From the NCBI GenBank assembly GCA_947034895.1, contig OX344763.1, positions 1,180,501-1,244,500 of the forward strand: a stretch of 64,000 nucleotides of DNA. Direction: 5' to 3'. The notes under the pieces are model-generated. The model was not told the origin of the DNA. It did not search any database and saw only the letters and a program-made list of their open reading frames with translations. The stretch comes from Rhytidiadelphus loreus (lineage: Eukaryota > Streptophyta > Bryopsida > Hypnales > Hylocomiaceae). Each line of letters begins with the position of its first letter. Within the stretch, counting starts at the first letter, position 1. The position numbers and the translations under genes are program-made. This document shows, piece after piece, positions 26,131 to 43,000 of this stretch.

Positions 26131-28170
26131 TACTTCAAGATTATTGAAAATAGTTTTTTTGAGTTCATTTTTTCCCCAAATTAGATAGTAATATTAAAAA
26201 GTCGATTGGACCAGCCCTCAAAGTTTGAGCTTAATTAATATTGGATAAAAGTAGACATTCTATAAAATATAAATTCTACAATTTTCTTGAAGTTGGCATT
26301 AAATAGAAGATATGTGTAGAATCTCTCTTACTACATCTCCTCTTTGTGCATAACTTTCAGTAATGAAGTTTGTATTTAAAGGACATTTTCTAAAAAGTAG
26401 TGTTGCATGTTGACTCTATGAGGTGACCATTCATTACACTTCTCTGACATGCATTAACCTCACTTAGTAAATACTCCCAATACCATGCACTAGGAGAAGT
26501 TTTACCTATATTCATAATTGACAATAATAATTAACTATAAGGCCAAATTTTGAAAATTGTCTATAAATATTTTTGTCAAAAATACTTTAAATTATTTTGA
26601 CCTTGAGATTTTATAAAAAATAATTTATTTTTTAGAATATAATTTAAAAAATAATTAATTCAAATCTCATATTACAATAATTAAAATTAAAATTTAAAAA
26701 AAATGAATAGTTCCAAAACAAAATAAAAAATTGCTAATAAAATTCTCATTATTATTTCATAATTTAGATTTCCTAACAGAATATTAATCATTTTGTTGTG
26801 TTTTCTTCATGAAGTAAAAAAATATTAATGATAATTAATAAAATAACAGTAATAATTATTAGAATACAACATTAATCCATTTAAGGATGCATATATCTAT
26901 CACCTATATTAAATGCAAATTGTGTCTCAATTTCAATTATTGTGTTAAAAAATATTTTTGATTATCATCTCAAATTTTTTTTTGTTAAAGAAGTTATTGG
27001 AAAATGTTTTAGCACTACAAATGAGAAGTCACAAGTCCACTAGAAGGTCCAATGAAGTAGAGAATATTTTTTTTTCCTAGAAGATAAATAAGTTCTCAAA
27101 TTTTAAGACCTCCTAAATTATAGTCAAACCAAAACCTCCAACTTCAAAATTTTTAGATCCTCACTAAAAAGCACTATAATTATTTTATTGAAAGTCACTT
27201 TTTGAAATTTTAAATTATTATTTTTGCCATTTCATGCCCTCTTGACAATTTATACCAATCCAAAAGTCATGACTCCAAAGGAAGACTTCTCATGGACATA
27301 GTAGAGGGAGACATTCTTAATTTTTTGGCCAACTCATTTTTGTTGTAAATCATGCCTCAATGTAGTTTGAAAAAAAGTAAACTACTCTAGGGAAAAGCAA
27401 TTCTATTCATGAACTTTCAAGTACAATAACATGTTCATAGGATTCTAGGTAGGAGATTCTAAAAGCACACAAGCTCTAAAATCACCCACCTCCTCAAATG
27501 TACACTACTTATACATGTTACTTCTTTGTAGCCTTCCTTCAACAATGTACAAATAGTGTACACTTTAGGAGGTGAACAATTTTAGAGCCCTATGCCATTT
27601 CAACTTCAAAAATTCATAACTAACTCAATGAAGCTCCAAAAAATATGAAACAACTTGGGTTAGATGCCAATACCACTTGGCTTTCAAGGAAAATTTACTG
27701 AAAAATATTTCAAGAAGCTTCACCTCACCAAAATTCAGTTTCAACTCTCACAATTTATAGAACTCCTCCCTTGACCATTAAACAACAAGCTAGTCACCAT
27801 GGAAATCAGCTATTTTGAAACTATGTGAATTGTTGGCTTAAAAAAATGCAAAAACACTCATTAGAAGTCAAACTACTATAGAAGACGTTCCCTTCACACA
27901 AAATTTGGAGGATGAATAGTTGAACTTTTGTCCCACATGGAAAGATTCTGTCATTCATCGTCAGAAAAAACGTCCTTGGCGTCGTTTATGGGTTAAAAGT
28001 AAAATTGCCTCCATCCTGTGGTTCCGTAAGCCTCTTCCTCCCAACCATTTGCACGACCACAAATAGAAAGTTCACCTGGACTCCAAGAGAGTTTCACCTG
28101 TAAAACTCAAACCTCGAAAACTTGGTACAAAGGATACCACATTTTGAGGAGTTGCACACTGGACGGAAAT
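26131..28170. other. Intergenic AT-rich sequence
   Basis: No gene, RNA or clear terminal repeats recognised. The last few hundred bases (from about 27930) become less AT-rich and probably form the downstream region of the Derlin gene. Confidence 0.5.
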
Positions 28171-28175
28171 ACACC

Positions 28176-28404
28176 TCACTTTGCATACTGATTCGAAACC
28201 AGACACATGCTTGTCGTTACTGAACAATGCTGGCTAGGGATAGTTTCTTCATTCTGGTGGAAAAAGGAATAAAGGAGCCAAGGGCACTCAGTTGTAAACA
28301 ATGTATCAGTAGAGTCCACAAATTTCACTGTGCAGGAGCCCTGTGCAATACAAGTTAACTGCCACAAATAATGACGAATTCTTTGACAGAAGTCCAAGTC
28401 AAAT
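28176..28404 (-). other. Probable 3' UTR of the Derlin gene
   Basis: Sequence just downstream of the stop codon, less AT-rich than the neighbouring intergenic DNA and without a further domain-bearing frame. The polyadenylation site cannot be placed with confidence. Confidence 0.35.
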
Positions 28405-30530
28405 CTAGTCCCTGTGAGGTGCTGCAACTGGAGCTGCTGCCCTCGGAGGTGCCCACGCCGCTGGAGCAGGCCTTGCCACCAAAACTGTATCTTCTGGGAA
28501 CAGAGCTTTGATAAGTCCAGGGGTTTTCAAAATACGACGCCCAGTCATTAAAGGGTAGACATCCTCCAAAAAGTAGTAAGCATGTCCAGCAGCCATTCCC
28601 TGAATGACGAAAAATTTATAGTGTCAGAAGTGGAGTAGCGAAAAATCGAATTAAGGAAATCGAATTAAGCAATAACGTGTAAAACTAAAGATAGTACGTG
28701 CGCCATACCAAAAGGTCTACCCATGGACTGCTTCCAACCATAACTGAAAAGCCCAAGAGAACCTGCAAATTCCAAAACATCAACAAATGTATTTAAGCTG
28801 CGAACTGCAAAGGAGGTGGGAACTAAGAACTAGAACCAAGAACAAAACTCGCAATAATTGTTGACCATGTCAGCAAGACTTCTTTCTGCCTACCTTTATC
28901 AGAAATAGTATATGAAAGACACGAGGTCAAGACAACTAATTGGAAATTGGCAGGCCAACAAATGTAACTTACCCAAGGCAAGTAGGGAGCTGTAAAGCTG
29001 AAAAGACCCAGGAAACTCATCTGTACATTAGGATTACGCTTGCTCCATACATATACCTGTTCAAGGTTCCAGCAATATTGTTAAGTAATGCAATACTGAG
29101 TTCATACGATATTCAACAGCTTGAGTAAAAACTGTCAAATAGAAATGACACGCTAGACCTCGACAAGGGTAAGAAATTAGCTCAATAGAAAAAGTATTCA
29201 GTTCAACTCTTCACAAGTCCAAATAGACAACTTATCTACCACGATGAACATTCAAACTCATAGATAATAAGCACACACCATCATGAAAGTAAGGGAATTG
29301 CTGAGGAAGAGGATGTCCGCAAATGGGGCAGCAAACGTGAGCATGCCACCACCAACTACAATTAGAGTGAGGAGGGTTCCACCAAACAGGAGCATGAAGA
29401 AGAAATCTGCTGTGCGACCACGAAATGAAGTCTCTTCCAGAAGTTTGCAGTATCTCGCCAAAAAGAACATATGAAAAAGGAAGTCCAAGTCTGCAAGGAA
29501 ACCATGTTAGAGCCCCAAGGAGCTGCATGATGCGCCAGAATGCTTACACGAATCGAAATTGTGAGAACAGTGTATCTGAAATCAGAAGTCCAATCTGGAT
29601 GAACATTAATAACACAACCCTAAACGTGCAGGTAAGAGCGCTTAAATAGAGACATTTACCAAGTTTGCCGAAGTAAAAGAAATTGGTGATAAGTCTCCAG
29701 ACTTGATATTCTTTTATGACCAAAGTGGAATTCAAGTACACGTCATATGCTGTAATAACCTGCAAAACATATCCCAGACACTCATCATGCGAATTCAATC
29801 CTTCCATGGTGTTCCTTCTAAATTAAAGGAAAAAACTACCGTAAGAACCACTTGAAATCAGACTGTACTGTCAAGCTCAATTGAACGACAATCAGTCACA
29901 GGATTATTCATCTAATTAGAGACTCGCAATCCCCTCCCAAATGTTTTGGAGAGGGACGAAAGAGCAACAAACATTATTCCTTAATACGAAAACTGCAAGA
30001 AGTATTCTTAAACCTCGTGGGGAGAGCACAAAACAAATGATTCACAGGCTGATGACAGGCAAAACTGTTTATCAAACGTTTCGAACTGTTTATCAAACGT
30101 TTATCAAACGATTCGCAAACCAGAGTCATTGCATGCAACACAAACGATTCAACAGCTACCGTAGTACCACCAAGTACACGATCTACATTGCCTACATTAA
30201 GAGCACTTGATACCAAATCCATACTGAAAACTCAATGGAGCCTGGTTCTCCCGTATTCCCAAGCCAGTACAAGCGGGAACGCCGAGTCTTGATGGCTGCT
30301 AAACCGTTAAAGAACGGGAAAACAGACAAGATCTGAGACGTAATCCTGCATATAGACAAATGACCGAGACAGAGTACAACACAGAGGCTAAACCAACAAC
30401 CCTGCAGAAAGGAAACGGAAAAGAAGAGTACCTCAAGAGCACAACCAGCAGTAGTAAGCACCGACAACGTAAGATACGAGCGCGTGATGATGGGCATTTG
30501 CTTGTACCAATCCTCTACTAGCTGTGCCAT
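28405..30530 (-). CDS. DER2: Derlin-2 type ER-associated degradation protein
   Basis: Multi-pass ER membrane rhomboid pseudoprotease family member, expected to help move misfolded proteins out of the ER for degradation. Six exons with GT/AG borders: 30530-30432, 29759-29660, 29490-29279, 29056-28973, 28762-28709 and 28599-28405, giving 247 residues, close to plant DER2. The start ATG (30530-30528) opens [20 protein letters not shown], the hallmark Derlin N-terminus. WRL (residues 54-56) is the family's WR motif, [14 protein letters not shown] starts exon 3, and a GxxxG-type GMAAGH begins the last exon. Hydrophobic segments in exons 1, 3, 4, 5 and early 6 fit the six-helix fold. The cytosolic tail is Ala/Pro-rich, ends APHRD and has no obvious SHP box. 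No frameshift or premature stop. The closest alternative, plant DER1, has a different N-terminus. Confidence 0.95.
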
Positions 30531-31440
30531 ATTGGACACCAGTTCCGAACGCCAACGTCGTCGTGGACACCCAATTCTACTGCACTACACAATTGCTTCC
30601 CCTAACCCTAAAATCAGACCTACACCTTCCCTGAGAAAAATCCTCGCTCCCACCAGATTCTCGCGAAACAGAATGTTCTAAATCCACAGAATCCTAAAGC
30701 AAGAAAGCGTCCAAGAAAATATTCTTATTCCACTAGGGTCAACCAAAATGTCCGTAGTCCACAAATAGCACCTGTAGACGGAAGCTCCTCACAGTCCTCC
30801 CCCCAAACCCCAAAACCTAAATTCCTAAACCAAACTTCGGACCTTACTTCAAACGCTTCCCTCGCATGGAGCCTACAATCACCACCACGGAATCATAATC
30901 ATAAATACTTCACAATCAGCCCCAAACCCTAACCCCACAACAACAACTGATAACTCCAGTTCTCGCTTCAAATTTCTTTACCCTAATCCCCAAAATTTGC
31001 ATAGAAGCTCTACGGGCGATGGCATCTGCGAGTAAAGTTGACGAGAAAGATTTCAGCGATGGCGCTTGATCGTGCTGATTCGGATTGAGCGGTGCATGAT
31101 GGATTCGGTGAAAGGACTGGGAGGAAGAAGGACGGAGGGAAAAGAGAATGTTGGATGAATGTTGTTGAAAGGATGAGGGAAGGATGAATGTCGTCTGACA
31201 GGGCGATTGCGCAGGGCCATACGATGGATCTCGGATGCGTCGGTGTTGACACGTGATGGATGGCGGTTGGTGCAGTGACGCGGGGGATGCAGACGTGGCG
31301 AGTCGAGCAGGGAGGGTCTTCATGAGCCGGACTGGCAAATAGAATCGGAACACCGTTCATTCCCTTCTTGGTCTTCAAAATTGGGGACCATGCAGTAGGA
31401 GATATTTTTTTGTTAAGGTAGTCTGCTCTTAAAGCGACCA
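30531..31440 (-). promoter_or_regulatory. Upstream region of the Derlin gene
   Basis: Moderately GC-rich sequence upstream of the Derlin start, as for the other housekeeping genes here. Overlapping minus-strand frames at 30916-31441 lack recognisable domains and are probably leader or promoter sequence. No TATA box or operator-like element can be claimed. Confidence 0.4.
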
Positions 31441-31675
31441 TTTAAGAGTTGATTGCCTTTTCAGGGAAGCTAAAATCTTTGAAATAGTTTTCAGTAAATT
31501 TTCATAGGAAAAAAAATGGAGTTGGCATCTAACATAAGTCGTTTCATATTTTTTGGACCTTTAAGGAATTAGTTACAAATTTTTGAAGTTGAAATGCACA
31601 CTTTGGGCACATTGAAGAAAGCAAAATGTACCTCCGCTTTTAGAACATGGGCACTTTTGGAGCATACTACCTTAA

Positions 31676-32495
31676 CCCTTAAAGGACAATTGTCCGTTGA
31701 ACTAACAATTGAAAATCCGAGTAGGTATCTATAAAGTCAATTTTTGTCGGATGTTTACAAAATTTTGAGACAAGGTGTGAACATGTACCCCTTTAGTGGG
31801 AATTTAATTTTTTTTCCAATTAGGTGTCCGGATCAAAAGTTATGCTGCTTTGAACTTTTCTGACAACTCGGGTAGCTTTGGGCAGCTTTTACAAAACTCC
31901 TCCTTTATTTCTGAAACTTGGTAGGTATGAAACTTATGTGATACAAGATGCAAATCTCAAAAAAATAACCATGTGTAGTATAAAAGTTTCACTCTAGGAG
32001 GAGTTGAAGGCTATTGGCCCTGTCGGGCAAGGTAAAAAAAAACATTTTTCTTCTAACTTCAAACGTTATAATCTTTCATTCTATGTGGTCAAAGTTTATG
32101 AAATTTTTTCCACACATTCCCATAGTAGTCTAGTAAAAATTTATATGGTTGAATTTTGAACAAAATTTATTATTTTCATTTTTTTCTCACTACCCCTTAA
32201 CCCCTGAGCGCCCATCGACGGAATACTGTCTCTCCAAAATGAAAGTTTGTTGGGTTTGACCATCATAAGCTTTTGAAGGGTACGAACAAATCATTTGTCC
32301 TTTTTCCTATCGATGAAGGGTTATTCCTACTTTCAATCGATACGGTTAGTTTTTTTGGATCTTTTTTTGAGTAATAGTGTAATTGACATTAGTTGTGAAA
32401 GGTCTGGATTTTGATAAATATGAGTTGGGCGCTCAGGGGTTAAAAGTGGCAATTTTTCACAATTCTGCCCAAAATATGCCTCCGGGCTTTAGGGG
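31676..32495. mobile_element. TTAA-flanked element, family A copy 3, carrying a nested insert
   Basis: Flanked by TTAA (31672-31675 and 32496-32499) with ends 'cccttaaaggac' and 'gggctttagggg'. Removing the nested element (32201-32439) and one TTAA leaves 577 bp, nearly identical in length to copy 2 (576 bp). It shares the segment 'ttccaattaggtgtccgga' and following 'tcaaaagttatg' with copy 2 in inverse orientation. Non-coding. Confidence 0.65.
32201..32439. mobile_element. TTAA-flanked short element, family B copy 1 (nested)
   Basis: 239 bp with 11-bp terminal inverted repeats, 'cccctgagcgc' and 'gcgctcagggg', flanked by TTAA at 32197-32200 and 32440-32443. It is inserted into a family A element. 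The right part ('ggtctggattttgataaatatga') is the inverse of the left part of the copy at 53618, so they belong to one family. Confidence 0.75.
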
Positions 32496-32499
32496 TTAA

Positions 32500-34826
32500 T
32501 CTTACAAGTACGCAAAACCCCATGAGCACAGTAGTCACCAAAATGCTACAATTATTGGACTAATAGGTGCATTCTTTGTTTCAATAGTAAATAGTGAAGT
32601 CATCCATCAAACACTTTTGGTCCTTAGTGTTGTTCAATTTGAGTTGTCTTCTTAGGTTTAATCCTATAAGGATGCTGCCCCCCATGACCAAGGTAGTCAC
32701 TAAAATTCTCTAATTACCGTATTATTCCAATAGGTGTATTTTTTTTCTACAATTAGCATTGAAGGCATCCATTAGACCACTCTAGTCCGCAACATTCTTA
32801 TAGGGTTAAAAGCATTTGCATTTATGCAAAAAAAAACTACCATCTCTAAACTTTGAGTGAAAAGTGCACAAAATGATATTTGGACTTATCATGAGTAGTC
32901 CCTTGAGTGGTCCCTCTAAAGATCAGTTCAACAAAATAAAATGTTCGTATTTTGTTGAAAGAATTTTTTATTTGCTACCCCCAAGCAATATATTGTTTCA
33001 ACTTCCTGCCAATAACAAGTCTTCTAGCCTGCAAAAGAAAAATAATCTTCATCGTTGATAATTCAGTGAAATATTTGTAGAAGAAGTGTATTTTGGCATT
33101 GGCCAACTCGACCAAAATGTATTTTTTGTTGTTCTAAAGATCTAAAGAAAACCTTTAGGTAAGTTCAAACATTTATTGCGCACTTATCATTAAGAAAAAT
33201 GGTGGAGTTTTGATTACATGGTTAAAAAGTTGTTGTACGATATGTGATTTTTTTTCAACCTGTGAACCTCAAAAAAATTACTTTTTTAAGGATTTTAAAA
33301 AAAAAAATGGTTTTTAGATTCATATATACTTGGAAAGCTTTGAATTATTCCATTTCAATTAAGAAGATGAAGTCCTTTATTTCACTCTATTTTCAATATT
33401 TCTGGAAGAAAAAGAACTAGGATGTAGATTGTTCATTATAACATTAAAACCATTGGAATTGACATTTTTCAATTCCATACCTAAATTCTTAACAATTTAG
33501 TATTTAAATCATTATCTATTTTTTCCTATTTCCTATTTTTTTCAATCATGAATATGAAATGGTTTTTGTTGAAATTTTTTATATATATTCCCAACTTGTT
33601 TCTTTAACATATTATGGAGAGTTACAAGTTGTAGGATCTACATGTTTTTGGGTAAAAAGTATGAAAGATGAAATTTGACCATTTAAAAAGAGTTGGAAAA
33701 TACTTCTTTTTAAAATCCAAGTATCATGATCTTGCAATTGGTAAGGATTTTTATTTTGAAATTTTAGGAGGGTATATTCTAACAAGTTAACTAAAAAAAT
33801 TAAATGAAGATTTAGCCTTGCTTCAGAGACTAGTATTTTAAAGTAGTTTTGAGCCTCTAAACATGAAAAAACTTTAGGGGTTAATTCTTGAAACTTCAAC
33901 AATGTTTTGCACACCATATTTCTATATTAGACAATGTTATGAAGGTGAATGGTTTAAAAAATATATATTTGATTACTATAATGCCAATAATACACTAAAA
34001 TATGTCAAGGCGTACACCATTGACCATTGATAATTCAACAATTAACATCTTTCATATAGATGTCATTTTAACATAGCTAAACCTTATCATGCTCAAATGC
34101 GACACCGTGCAAGTAGAATGCTTGACTATTTTGTAGCTTCCAAAACATGTAGGAAGTACAATAATGATCCAATTTGAGAGTGCCATGTGTCATTGAATCT
34201 AATTCAACATGAATACAAACTTTTGTGACTATTCTATATTTTAGTTCATGGTTGTAATTTCTATGCCAAATACACAAACAAACAACCAAGCTACACTTAG
34301 AATTGCGTTTCCTTTGCCTTCAAGGATTAAGCTTAGAGGGAAAAACAACATTGACATATTGATACGATTAAAAAGAAATAAAAAGAAATGGCAATGGAAT
34401 TTTTTTTAAAATAGGAAGAGGGAATTGTCAAACAAAAGGTATACTTAGGATTGCTTTGCATTTTGAGCCAAGCTAAGAAAACATTAAAAAATTGGATATT
34501 CCCTATCATCAAGCCTAATCATTTTGAGCTCTTGGCCAATGGAAATGCCTTGAATTTTAATGTTATTGACTGGCCTCAAGTGTTAAATAGTCAAGTGTCA
34601 AGTGGTGATATTGGAAAACAACTTTGACTTCTAATTTGTTTGTTTGTTTCACAATTAACTTGATGTCATAATAAATGGTATATGTATTATTTTTTGCTTT
34701 TGCACACTACAAGAGTTGTGATTGGTTGGAAGTTAGTATTGCAAGTAGAACACATGAATAAACATACGTCTTGTCATCTAAATCCAACAACAATCTATTT
34801 GGAGGTTATGAAGTTATTTTATGCTA
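32500..34826. other. Intergenic, one orphan TTAA element end
   Basis: No gene recognised. 'actttagggg' followed by TTAA (33881-33884) is a family A right terminus whose left end I could not locate; nearby 'tttcaattaagaagatga' and 'ccattggaattgacatttttc' regions resemble family A internal sequence on the reverse strand. Confidence 0.45.
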
Positions 34827-34834
34827 GGATAATT

Positions 34835-35417
34835 CTAGGGGAGGACACTCTCACTACATTTGGGGTACCTACGTGCGGCGGTGGAAAAAGTAATTCATGT
34901 AATTCACCTTGAATAAACTATAATTTCATTCTAAAATTTTGAGCTTTGTTTAACAATGACTAAAGGTTTCTATTGACAAAAAATTCAATTCCAAATAACA
35001 TAAGATATATTGTCTAGAAAGGGTTGAAAAATGAACTAAAATGGCATGTTCTCCAACTAAAATATTTATAGAGCTCACATGAAGATGACTATTGCATCAA
35101 TATTCAACCAAAATAAACTTCCAATAGAAAGCTATTCTATATAATTTTTTTTTCATTTTTCAAATTTTTTTTCTTATATAATATAGAGGTGTGAAAGTTA
35201 TTTTCAGCTTTACAGTGTATCTTTTTTCTTCAAAAATTTATAACTAATTACTATTAGCACAAAAAAATACCAATAATTCAAAACATAAACTTATAAAGTA
35301 GTAAAATCTATCCATAATTTTTTTTTTGAAAAAGAAATTAAATTTTAAGGTGTATTACTTGTTTTACTTTTTCCGCCGCACGTAGTTTGCTAAAACATAG
35401 GGAGTGTCCTCCCCGGG
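34835..35417. mobile_element. hAT-like MITE of 583 bp with 8-bp target duplication
   Basis: Directly repeated GGATAATT at 34827-34834 and 35418-35425 flanks ends containing 'ggggaggacactc' and 'gagtgtcctcccc'. A second inverted block, 'ctacgtgcggcgg' / 'ccgccgcacgtag', lies about 20 bp further in. An 8-bp duplication is typical of hAT elements. No transposase frame inside. Confidence 0.75.
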
Positions 35418-35425
35418 GGATAATT

Positions 35426-36266
35426 ATTGTTACTCTTTGGTGTCCAATGGATTCATCATCTACAAACTCCTAGAATATTTTAAAGTATTTGGTCTTCCTA
35501 GAAGATAACATTTTTTATTGGCAACAACAAATACTTCTTTGGTATTTTACCATACTTTTGTTTTAGAGAATGAATTAATAAATCCTAGTAACCTCAATCA
35601 TTAAAGGTTTTGAGTGTGTGTTTTATATGTAATTAATAAATTACTGAAATGGACATTGTTCAAATGCAACAACACCAAAAAAGAATTCATCAATTTGCAA
35701 GGATTCATTAAAAAGACGTTCATATTTCATTAGAATATAGTAAGAACAAATGAATTGAAAATTAGTGTGGTTGAAAACATGACAAATGAAATCATGACAC
35801 AATTTGCATTTAGTTTGAGAGAGTCAACTTCATATTCAAGGAAAAATACATCATATTCAACAATCAAATGCAAATGGTTGAAAATTATTCAAATTCATTG
35901 ATTTGTAGTGAGATTCATAACACTATTGAATAGCCTAAACCATTCTCCCTTGGAGATTGAAATAATCCCTCCTTGGATCCCTAAAAGTGAATTTAGTTTA
36001 ATCTACATAGAATCCTTGGTCAGCCCAGAAGTTGCAATGCTAAGGTCATTGACTGATTGGGAAGCTGTAGAGTCATAGGATGGTTGGAAAGTTACAACGC
36101 CAAGGTCAACTAATTGGGAAGTTGTAGAGAGTTGTTAGTAGAGAGTCAATGGTTGGGTATGGAACTGTTGCAACGCTAGGGCCATTGGAAGTTGCCATGC
36201 TAGAAAATTGCCATGTTGGGGCTTCCACTTTGGGGGGTAGCAAGGGGACCCCCCAATGTTGGATAA
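35426..36266. other. Intergenic, short local repeats
   Basis: No gene recognised. Around 36020-36220 there are several imperfect direct repeats built from 'ggaagttgcaacgctaaggtca'-like units. Confidence 0.45.
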
Positions 36267-36268
36267 TA

Positions 36269-36919
36269 CTCCCTCAATCCCACTAATAACTTCCAAATTA
36301 GTTTAGGGGTTGTACCACTAAAAAGGTTCCATTTATTGATTTTGATTGTTTTGTTGAACAAGCAATATGATATGGAGGGTGGAGTGGATACACATGTGAT
36401 TTGAATTCTAAACTAAGGTAGCCAACCTCTTTCCGACCACAGACCTATTTTTGCTAGTTAGACTGCTTTATTTCCGATCACTTGTGACAGCTCACATAAT
36501 TAGGTGATAGCTCACGTAGCACAAATGTCGGGAGGTGTACATTGAATTCATACAATGATCGTGAGATGTACATTTGAAGTTGCAATTATCACCTGCTTTG
36601 AAGTATGGTCGATTTTGTAATCAGCCTATGGTTGGAAATGTGGTACCCTATATAACAAAAATGGATTGGAAGGAATCTTTACAAAAAAAATTCATAATTA
36701 TTTTATTTTTGAGGGAAAAAAATGAAAAAAATTTGGAACCCTCTTTAAATCTATTTCTCTACATGGGGGATTTTTCTCCTCACCAAATTCATACTAGAAC
36801 TACACTAAATTGCTTATATGGTCGGAATGAGGTCGGCTACCTTACTTGCTCAATGATCAAAATCAATGCATGAAGTGATTTAGTAGTACAACCCCTAAAC
36901 CAATTTGGATTGGAGTTTT

Positions 36920-36937
<18 letters not shown>
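36269..36937. mobile_element. Stowaway-like MITE, overlaps the predicted end of the ARL13-like gene
   Basis: Ends are CTCCCTCAATCCCACTAA (left) and, on the other strand, CTCCCTCAGTCTCACTAA (right), flanked by TA at 36267-36268 and 36938-36939. This is the classic Stowaway/Tc1-mariner pattern. Homology between the two sides continues inward ('ggtttaggggttgta', then 'aaggtagcc.acctc.ttccgac' at about 36415-36440 versus 36821-36843), so the terminal repeats are long and imperfect. 669 bp, no transposase. Confidence 0.8.
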
Positions 36938-40022
<3,085 letters not shown>

Positions 40023-43000
40023 CAATGCCAATTGTCAATTGCATATTGCTTATATTTCAAGCTTTCAAGGGATACATTATATTATTAATAGAGTTGACAT
40101 TTGCATTCCATTTGTTGATTATAATTAGTCAAAGTTTAATATAAAATTAGAAACCAAAACAATTATACATGCATGCTAATTAATTTAGCAACAATTTTGT
40201 TTTAACAAAAAATGTAGGAAAATGAAAAAATATAATATTAATATCCAATTATTTTTTGAGATTTTAAACTTCAAAATCAATTAGTGTATTGTAGAGTATT
40301 GACACTAACTTGTACCAATTTGGAATTATGTAGATTTATATTATGCACAAGTTTTTGAGATCAAATCAATATGATGTGATTTATATTATTTTAATAATAC
40401 CTTACATAGAATAATTGTCATATTTGCTATAATTTTCTATAATTAGATAGCATTCATCCAAATTCACTTAATAAATGTAAGGGATTTTAATACCATTCAA
40501 ACTTTTACACCAAGTAATTAACTTAAATTGAAAAATACAGCCAATGGTAACAATTTACATGCAATATTCTAGTAGGGATTAGGTTGCTCCTCAAGTTTGA
40601 TGGTATATATTATTTATAACCCCTCTCCATATTTATTAGATTTGGTATAGAGATTGTGCCTAGCCACTAGATACTTAGAGATGCCGCTATCTCTTTGGCT
40701 TTACCCCTAAAGGACCAGGGGGTGTCGAAATTTCTAAAATTGTAAAGATTTATTATAAAATGTAAGAACAATATTTTAATGATGATTCTCAAAAAATAGT
40801 TGTAAAATATAATTTATAGATCACATCCATGCAGTTAGATCAGTAATTATACAAACTAATATTTTTCAATGAAATTTAAAACTAGAAATTTAAAATTCCT
40901 TCTAAAATCAATTATAGATTGAATATTTTTTTATTTTTATAAGAATATTTTTCTATAAGTTCAAAATATGAAGTTCTAATCATGGTGATTTTTAAAGATT
41001 TTTATTTTACTTTTTTATTCAAGTTGTTTTTTAATGGTCTTTTTTTGAACTGAAAAGGTTACTTTTTGAGGTCAAACCTATTGATACCTATTCAATAATA
41101 GAATATTTTGCAAAACAAAGTCTTTACAATCTACCCAATATAAATGTTAAAGAACTAATACACGTTTAACTTTATTGAGCTTTCAAAGCCTTTGTTGGCA
41201 TAGCCAACTAAATGCAACCTATGCCAAGAGAGTCCATGAGGCCGCACTGTCTCTTAGATGAAATTAACTGAAAGCATGGTGGGATGTCAAATGCTTAAAA
41301 AAATGGCCACTAGAAGAAATCAATGTCTGAAATCACAAAAAATTGTCATGCAAATGTCTGAATTGACACATCCAAATTGACAAAAAACGTCCAAATTGAC
41401 ACTACTCTTTTATAGTACACTACAAGAGAAAGGGATGCATTAGCACGATTTTAAGGTAGAAAATGCATATTGAAAGGTCTCATACTTTAAGTAAAATTTG
41501 CTTAAAAGCATGTGTCTAGGACTTGCATTATTGTACTCTACTAAACAGCCAGAGGGCATTCTTTAAGCAGAAACATACATGACTTATTAGTTATCAGGTT
41601 TGTCAATGCCGTAAAAAGTTTTTTCCCCGTTATGGGTAGTTTTGGCTGGGTGAATTTCTTCATTTTTACTATTGCCTAGCTACTGACAAATGTCATAATC
41701 CCCCATTCTGTCCATTGTTTTTTTTTTTGGACCTGCAACCAATTGCTTGGTCTGGAATTTAAAGTGTGAATAGTGAATCTATTTCTTTTTTTCTGTGGAT
41801 GAATAAAACCTGGAAGCATTGTCATTTCTTTTATTCACATCAATTTTTATTGTAATAGTTTTTTTCCTTCTTAATTGTTTTTTACACTTGCACTCAGAAG
41901 TTACACAACTTATGTAAATTGCATGCATCGACATGGATCGTGCACACACCATACCTACAAAACAATATATCTCCATACTTACTTGCTACTTGCTGTACAT
42001 TGTCTTACTCATTGTACACTATCTTCGTGGCTATGAAGAGTGGCCATTGTTGAACATTAGCTTCAGCACATGTGATTGTCAACCATCGGCATTTCAGTTC
42101 TTCAGTATGTATGCATTATAACTATCCAAGATTCATGAGAAGCATATCCGGACATATTATCATTTGACCATTTGAATCCTTAATGGTCTAGCTCTTCAAC
42201 TGCTCAGTCCATCTTGATGGGAAAGGACAAATTTTTGAGGCTCCAGTCAAAATGCAGGACATCACTTTGATGCTTCGCCATCCTTTGGGAATCAATTTCT
42301 TGGCAAATTTAGACCCTGCCAACCCCATGACAATACCCTTTCCAATCTCTTCCTTCTTCCCACTTGTGAATGCAAACACTCATACTAAGTCTCCACAGTC
42401 CATCTGTAGTAGTGGGTACCCCCCTTCAACTCGTTAAAAAAAATCAACACAAAAAATGGTGTACTCAGCATATTGGAATTACAAAATTTGAAAAAAAAAT
42501 GACAACTTCTCCTTCACTAGTAGATTATACTAATGTCTAATGATTGAACTTCATTAAATTAGTACATTAAGTGATCAAAAATGAAAATCCTTTTCGTTGT
42601 TCAATCTAGAGCATAACAACACATTGCTTGAAAGGAGCACGAACAAAAAGTATAACTTCTGTGAAAGGTCTCTAGCAGCATGAAACCTTGTGAAATGATT
42701 CAAGATTTTCCTACACTGAGGTTTCTATTCTATATTTTCATTAATCATGTAAAAGATGGTCTTGCAAGCTTTCAATTTTGCAACTAAGTCATTTACCGCA
42801 ATTGTAGTCCAATAGTACCTTAGGGGACAAGTCAATTATTCAATAACATCGAAAACAATCTCACCTCAATTTGATTCAAATACTCTCTTGATTGATGACT
42901 ACATACTTTTGGCTCTTCCAGCACAAGTATAGATGTCTGGACATCTTGTAATTGTAGAATCTTGTTCCTCTGGTCGTTCATATAGTTTTTTGATGTGCTT

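Noticed and set aside
30916..31441. Two overlapping minus-strand frames upstream of Derlin
   Set aside because: Proline/serine-rich with no domains and two frames open at once, as expected for GC-rich leader sequence.
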